Below, in pieces: positions 59,794 to 64,000 of a stretch of DNA of 64,000 bases. Location of the stretch: assembly GCA_963682055.1 (NCBI GenBank), contig OY821749.1, positions 27,783,631 to 27,847,630 of the forward strand. The letters run 5' to 3'. Positions within the stretch are counted from its first letter, which is position 1; the number at the start of each line of letters is the position of its first letter. The position numbers were made by a program, and so were the translations under genes. Origin of the DNA: Primula veris (lineage: Eukaryota; Streptophyta; Magnoliopsida; Ericales; Primulaceae). Under the pieces are notes generated by a model. It did not search any database, had not been told where the DNA came from, and worked only from the letters and a program-made list of their open reading frames with translations.

Positions 59794-61959
59794 TGCTTTG
59801 AACATTAAAATATGTGTATTTTGAGCACATCAGTTTGTTAGATTTTAAATATGCTAGAATAAAATTTATAGTCATATGTTATACAAATGGCAAATGAATA
59901 TACTGTATGTCAGAAGGGAATGAGTGGTTCAGTTTTTATCGGCAAAGAACTTAAAATTCATACAGCTTTCATCGAGTAATAATTAATGGACTTCTCCTTT
60001 TCCTACAAAGAAGAATTTAAGTCTGCAACTTAATAAAGTAGTCCTTGAAGAATTACTACTAGTGTTTGCATGTTCTTTGTTACATGGCAGATAATAATAA
60101 GCCTTTTATATCAAACAAAAGTGCAGTTTCCTTTTTCACATTCTGGTGCACAAATCCATAATAGCATGCCTAAAAATTGATTCCATTGATTTCAATTCTT
60201 TTTAAGATGTCTTTATATGAAACTTAATACAAATGATTACAGTATTTTCTTTTAAGAGGTCAAGGAAATCATGTACGGTTTGTTTGGTGGCAGCAATAAG
60301 ATAACCTTGTTTGATGTTATGGCCTTGTTTTACAAGTTTAGCTATTTTTTTATTTTATTTTTGGCTAATTAGCTGGACTGTATTTGCTTGATCAGATTGA
60401 AAGGTGTTTTTTATTTTTATTTTGGCCTACAAAACTAGTTCCTTTAGCTGAATGGATCTAGCTTTTTATGAGCTAAAGAAAACCTGTTTATTGACTTAAA
60501 AAGCTGCAACCAAACAAGATTAGAAACTGGAGTATATCTAGCTTGGAAAATCTAGTAATTCAGGCATGAAAAACCAAATGATCATTGTTTTAAAATTTAT
60601 AGCCTACCACACTACAATTTATAAGAAAGGAAAGAGTTTTGAAGCTGCAATCAAACAAGCCTATGCACTGGTACTACACAATATGGTGGAACTTCACGTA
60701 CAACCCAAAAAATGAATGTATCATTTATATTGGCAGTTGGCCTTAGCTCGTTTTTGCTAGTATACCATTTTATTTCCCCGCATTAATGACTTCATCCCCT
60801 CCTCCATGCGGATCCTGGTTCCGCCACTGCTTGTGCTATTGGATGTTAACATAAGTTTCTTATACCAATATATAAGCCACGGTATCATTTGTAAATACTT
60901 GCACACTCAGTGTCTTGCTAATTTTGCCTATGAGATTGTTTTCAATGGGTTGGAAAAATAAAACAGATGTATACGACGAACAAATAAGAAAACAGTTTCT
61001 AAAATACATGAATATGGAAAAAATGAACTGAAACGCTTTTATTCACGCTTTTTCCTTCTTGTTTGGTTTCCACAAAGTTCTTTACTTGTGCGTACACGAC
61101 AACCGTCTTCACAATGATGGTTCTACTGCGGGTTTCCTTTTATCTACACATTGATGCATTTATGAACTTCTTTTTATGTCATTTAAGCCAAAAAATCATC
61201 TAGAGACGACCCAATTGGGGGGGAAAATCGATCATACAGTCTACAAAGATAACAGCATAAACTTGAGGCTGAAACGGCTTTAGCACTTGAATTTTCGAAA
61301 GAAGATCCAATGCTTAAATTGTTCTTTGGTTTGATATTGAAATCCACTTGGCTATTTATCTATTTTGACTATATGTAGGGTTATGATTTGAAGTTTGAAC
61401 AAAGAAAAACTCAACTAACCGTTTTCTGATTTTAACCGACAAGGCATCGAGTGTCACAGTATAATGCTATATGGTTTCTGATTTTCATTGGCAAAGAACA
61501 CTTGAAACAAAACTGAAAATCTAGGCTTTCCCCAAGTCGGAGAGTACTAAATAGGTATACACCAATTGAGGTTTAAACTGAGAATCATTAAATATAATTA
61601 GAACAAACCCCAAATTTAACGAAAGACAAAGTAAAAATGGATAGGAGAAAGTGTTAGACCTACTTGCGAATAACTATAAAACGATTGAAAAAAAATCACA
61701 GATTTGTCTTTCTTATCATCATAATTCATAAAAAGAAGTAAACTGTATTTTATGATTGATAAAGAATTTGGTAGGAAATATTACCATTTATTCCTGTCTT
61801 TGGAATCATAATTAGTTAGAAATTTTTGAATTATTTCTGTTATAGAATATGTTGGTATTTTTCCTACTTTTAAACATAGGCTTAATAATTGGAAAGAAAC
61901 CAATAGCTCAAAACTTAAGTATATACTCTACTAGTTTGTTTCAAGAAACGGATAATAAA
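59794..61959. other. Gene-poor region upstream of solo LTR, 3' of F-box pseudogene
   Basis: No gene. It contains a possible hAT-like MITE (60279-60518) and, near 60815-60835, the sequence GGTTCCGCCACTG, a common plant interspersed-repeat terminus. Confidence 0.4.
60279..60518. mobile_element. Possible hAT-like MITE
   Basis: Left GTTTGTTTGGTGGCAGC and right GCTGCAACCAAACAA form an imperfect inverted pair 240 bp apart. A further GCTGCAATCAAACAAGCC occurs at 60644. No certain 8-bp target duplication. Confidence 0.35.
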
Positions 61960-63255
61960 CTAACAATTGCTGAGAAAATTGATGACCTTATTCAACAAAG
62001 AAGCACGGTCTTCCCCTTTGCACTTGATCATGTTACCACTCAAGGATACTAGACTCTCGTAATAAACCAGAGCCTTTAAATAACCTGACCATTCTGTTTT
62101 AATACCAAGATTCTGATTTATTTCTCCAATGGTAACATTGTACAGGACTGTCTGAAGATTATAATCAGATTCCACAAATACGAGAAGCATCTCTTTTTCT
62201 TCCGTGTTCAAAAAGCCCAGTGTCGTGACCAAAGGTCCTTGAATCCCTCTGACAGATATCTTTTTTATCCAATTATTTTCTTCCAACATAACCCAGACGT
62301 CGATATCACCTAGATCATGATTCTACACAAAACACAGTGTAGAATAGTTTAGATTTGGCTAATAAGCAACACTTTGTAATTCTGGGTTTGGCCCCAATTC
62401 TGTTTAATGAAATGGCTTGGGGGTTGAAGATAAAAATGCAATGCAAGACCGCCAGTCCTGCATGACAGGAATGTTATCTCTCGAAAAACCTCCTTACTCA
62501 TGTCAAACAGGAGGCCGGAGGTGTTTTCGTTTCCTCCCAACCAAAATAAGACCCATTCAAGTATGTATTGTTCAAAGAATAACATATCCCTGGATGGTTT
62601 TCTAGGACGATGTCTTCAAGAAATCTCCATGTGTTCGTTTTTGTTGTGTAGAGTATAGCATGGTGACTTTTATCCATCGTTTCTCGACTATTATATCTGA
62701 ATACAAGAATCACCTTGTAATCTTCTTCATTCAGAGGGTCCATACCAAATCCTATTACCCCCATCCAAAGGTCTAGATCCTTCCAACCAGCACAGTTATG
62801 AATTTTTCAATCTTAGGGAGGAAACCTGCTTCATTAGTACCAGGGTTCCATATCACGACGCAATTATGTAGATTGTACAAACAATACAAGCCATTGATCG
62901 GCCCGACAAACTCAATTGTTTGTGACTGTAAAAACCGTTCCTCATAGTGGAGAATATTGGAATATGAAGACAACTCAATCAGCAAGAAGCAAAATGTCCA
63001 AGCATGCCCGTCATAGTGCTTGAGGAGGAAGCGATTCCTTTTCTTGCTCATCATCTTTTGGAATTGAAGGTGCTTATATATAAAACCCGACTCATTCACG
63101 AGGGCATGCCAAATTTTGCACATACAACTTACACGCACCACAGATACCACTGACAACCTACTAATAATCTCTATGCATAAGTCTTCTGGAAACTCCTCAT
63201 AACAATAGGGATTGAAAATAGTTTCCTCATCATAGGTGTCAATAGTGGTTGCCAT
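61960..63255 (-). pseudogene. F-box / F-box-associated domain protein, frameshifted
   Basis: Minus-strand reading starts MATTIDTYDEETIFN at 63255 and continues with an F-box (YEEFPEDLCIEIISRL, then VSCMCKIWHALVNE) and FBA-type repeats (FVGPINGLYCLYN, then VVIWNPGTNEAGFLP). The frame breaks at an A-run (62803-62807) and resumes as CAGWKDLDLWMGVIGFGMD. It breaks again at a T-run (62543-62546, plus strand AAAA) and resumes as WLGGNENTSGLLFD. It meets a stop at 62349 and resumes in a third segment, DLGDIDVWVMLEENNW, ending at 61960. Each of the first two breaks is one base short in a homopolymer. Either this is a young pseudogene or the assembly has indel errors. If functional it would be a substrate adaptor of an SCF ligase. 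Confidence 0.85.
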
Positions 63256-64000
63256 TGTTGGACGAGATGTTGCAACACTGGGAGGCTTCTATTTGTCTTA
63301 ATCAGGGTCGAAGTCAGGGGGTACGAGTAATAAAAATATGAGGGCATTAAATAATTAGTTTGATAACATGTAGTAAAAATGCATGTCAAAAACTAAAAGA
63401 ATTACAATTAAGGCTGATGGGGGCGCCGCATCCCCCGATGGTCTGCACTTGACTTTCTCGTGGCCTTAAAGTACTGATTAGTTTCTTGGCAATAACTAGA
63501 AGTATAGAATTGAGGATATAGGAGTATATATAACAATACATGGAAAGAATAGGCAGCAGAAGAAATTTGCAAACAATTTTAGAGCTTTATATTTATTGGA
63601 GAAGGGAAAAGAATGTATCCACTTATACGCATATATAACTCAAGTGCTTTAGTTTTAAGTAATCGATAGTTGTTAAGCCCTTGTTTGAGAAGTTTCATCA
63701 AGTGTAATTCTTAAATATTAAGGATAGTTACCGGGAAAGAAATGGCAAGATGGCAAATAGCAGTTTGTGAAGTACATATTTCGTACAGATCAAGCGAGTA
63801 GCTATAGCTAGGACTGCAAACGAGATTAAATCAAATAGTAGTGATACTGATGAAAAGAAATTTGTAGCTCTTTCTTTATCGAAACAAAAGGTGAAGCCTT
63901 CCGGTTGCTAAATATTAACTGATAAACAAACAACATTATGGGTGTTTTAGGATATTATAATACACAGATGTACACGTAAAAACATGTATGCATAAATTTT
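63256..64000. other. 5' flank of the F-box pseudogene
   Basis: No gene seen. Around 63310-63460 lies repeat-like sequence with GGGGGCGCCGCATCCCCCGA and GGTCTGCACTTGACTT, whose end matches the CTGCACTT family at 17611 and 54866. Confidence 0.4.

Overview
This is a 64 kb piece of nuclear DNA from a flowering plant, most likely a eudicot. The support is plant-only gene families (an F-box/phloem-protein-2 fusion, a class I HD-Zip of the LMI1 type, a trihelix factor, a group-3 LEA protein, a GT47 exostosin), spliceosomal introns, very AT-rich intergenic DNA, and typical plant transposon debris (solo LTRs, Helitrons, CACTA-type MITEs, LINE remnants). I cannot name the species from sequence alone.

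Layout. 1-443: last three exons of a cytosolic pyruvate kinase (+). 1637-1709: tRNA-Arg(TCT) (+). 3199-4821: a long foldback element with a 21-bp minisatellite core. 5978-7348: intronless trihelix-type transcription factor (+) whose upstream leader carries a 153-bp tandem duplication. 10112-16020: three-exon F-box PP2-A12-like gene (+); intron 1 holds a fossil copy of its own F-box exon. 16021-22594: gene-poor. 22595-25547: three-exon LMI1/ATHB51-like HD-Zip I gene (+). 28012-34930: twelve-exon TauE/SafE-family membrane protein (-); its introns hold a CACTA-like MITE and a second foldback element with a 10-bp minisatellite core. 36159-37171: nested tandem duplications containing a complete 286-bp Helitron whose empty site is preserved in the neighbouring copy. 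38755-39235: decayed LINE ORF1/DUF4283 fragment. 39485-40563: solo LTR with 5-bp target duplication. 41765-43809: two-exon LEA gene (-) with an ACGT/ABRE cluster upstream. 47740-51182: four-exon GT47 exostosin gene (-). 51183-61959: gene-poor, with a CACTA-like MITE, a 165-bp tandem duplication and a second solo LTR. 61960-63255: frameshifted F-box pseudogene (-).

The genes are unrelated in function and do not form a cluster. They cover primary metabolism, transcription, ubiquitin-linked F-box proteins, membrane transport, desiccation tolerance and wall or Golgi glycosylation. All exon models were built by hand: every internal junction keeps frame, and two of the 21 visible introns need a GC donor instead of GT. 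The most unusual material is the pair of foldback elements that share one architecture (inverted AT-rich arms around a short tandem-repeat core) but have different core sequences, with periods near one and two DNA helical turns.
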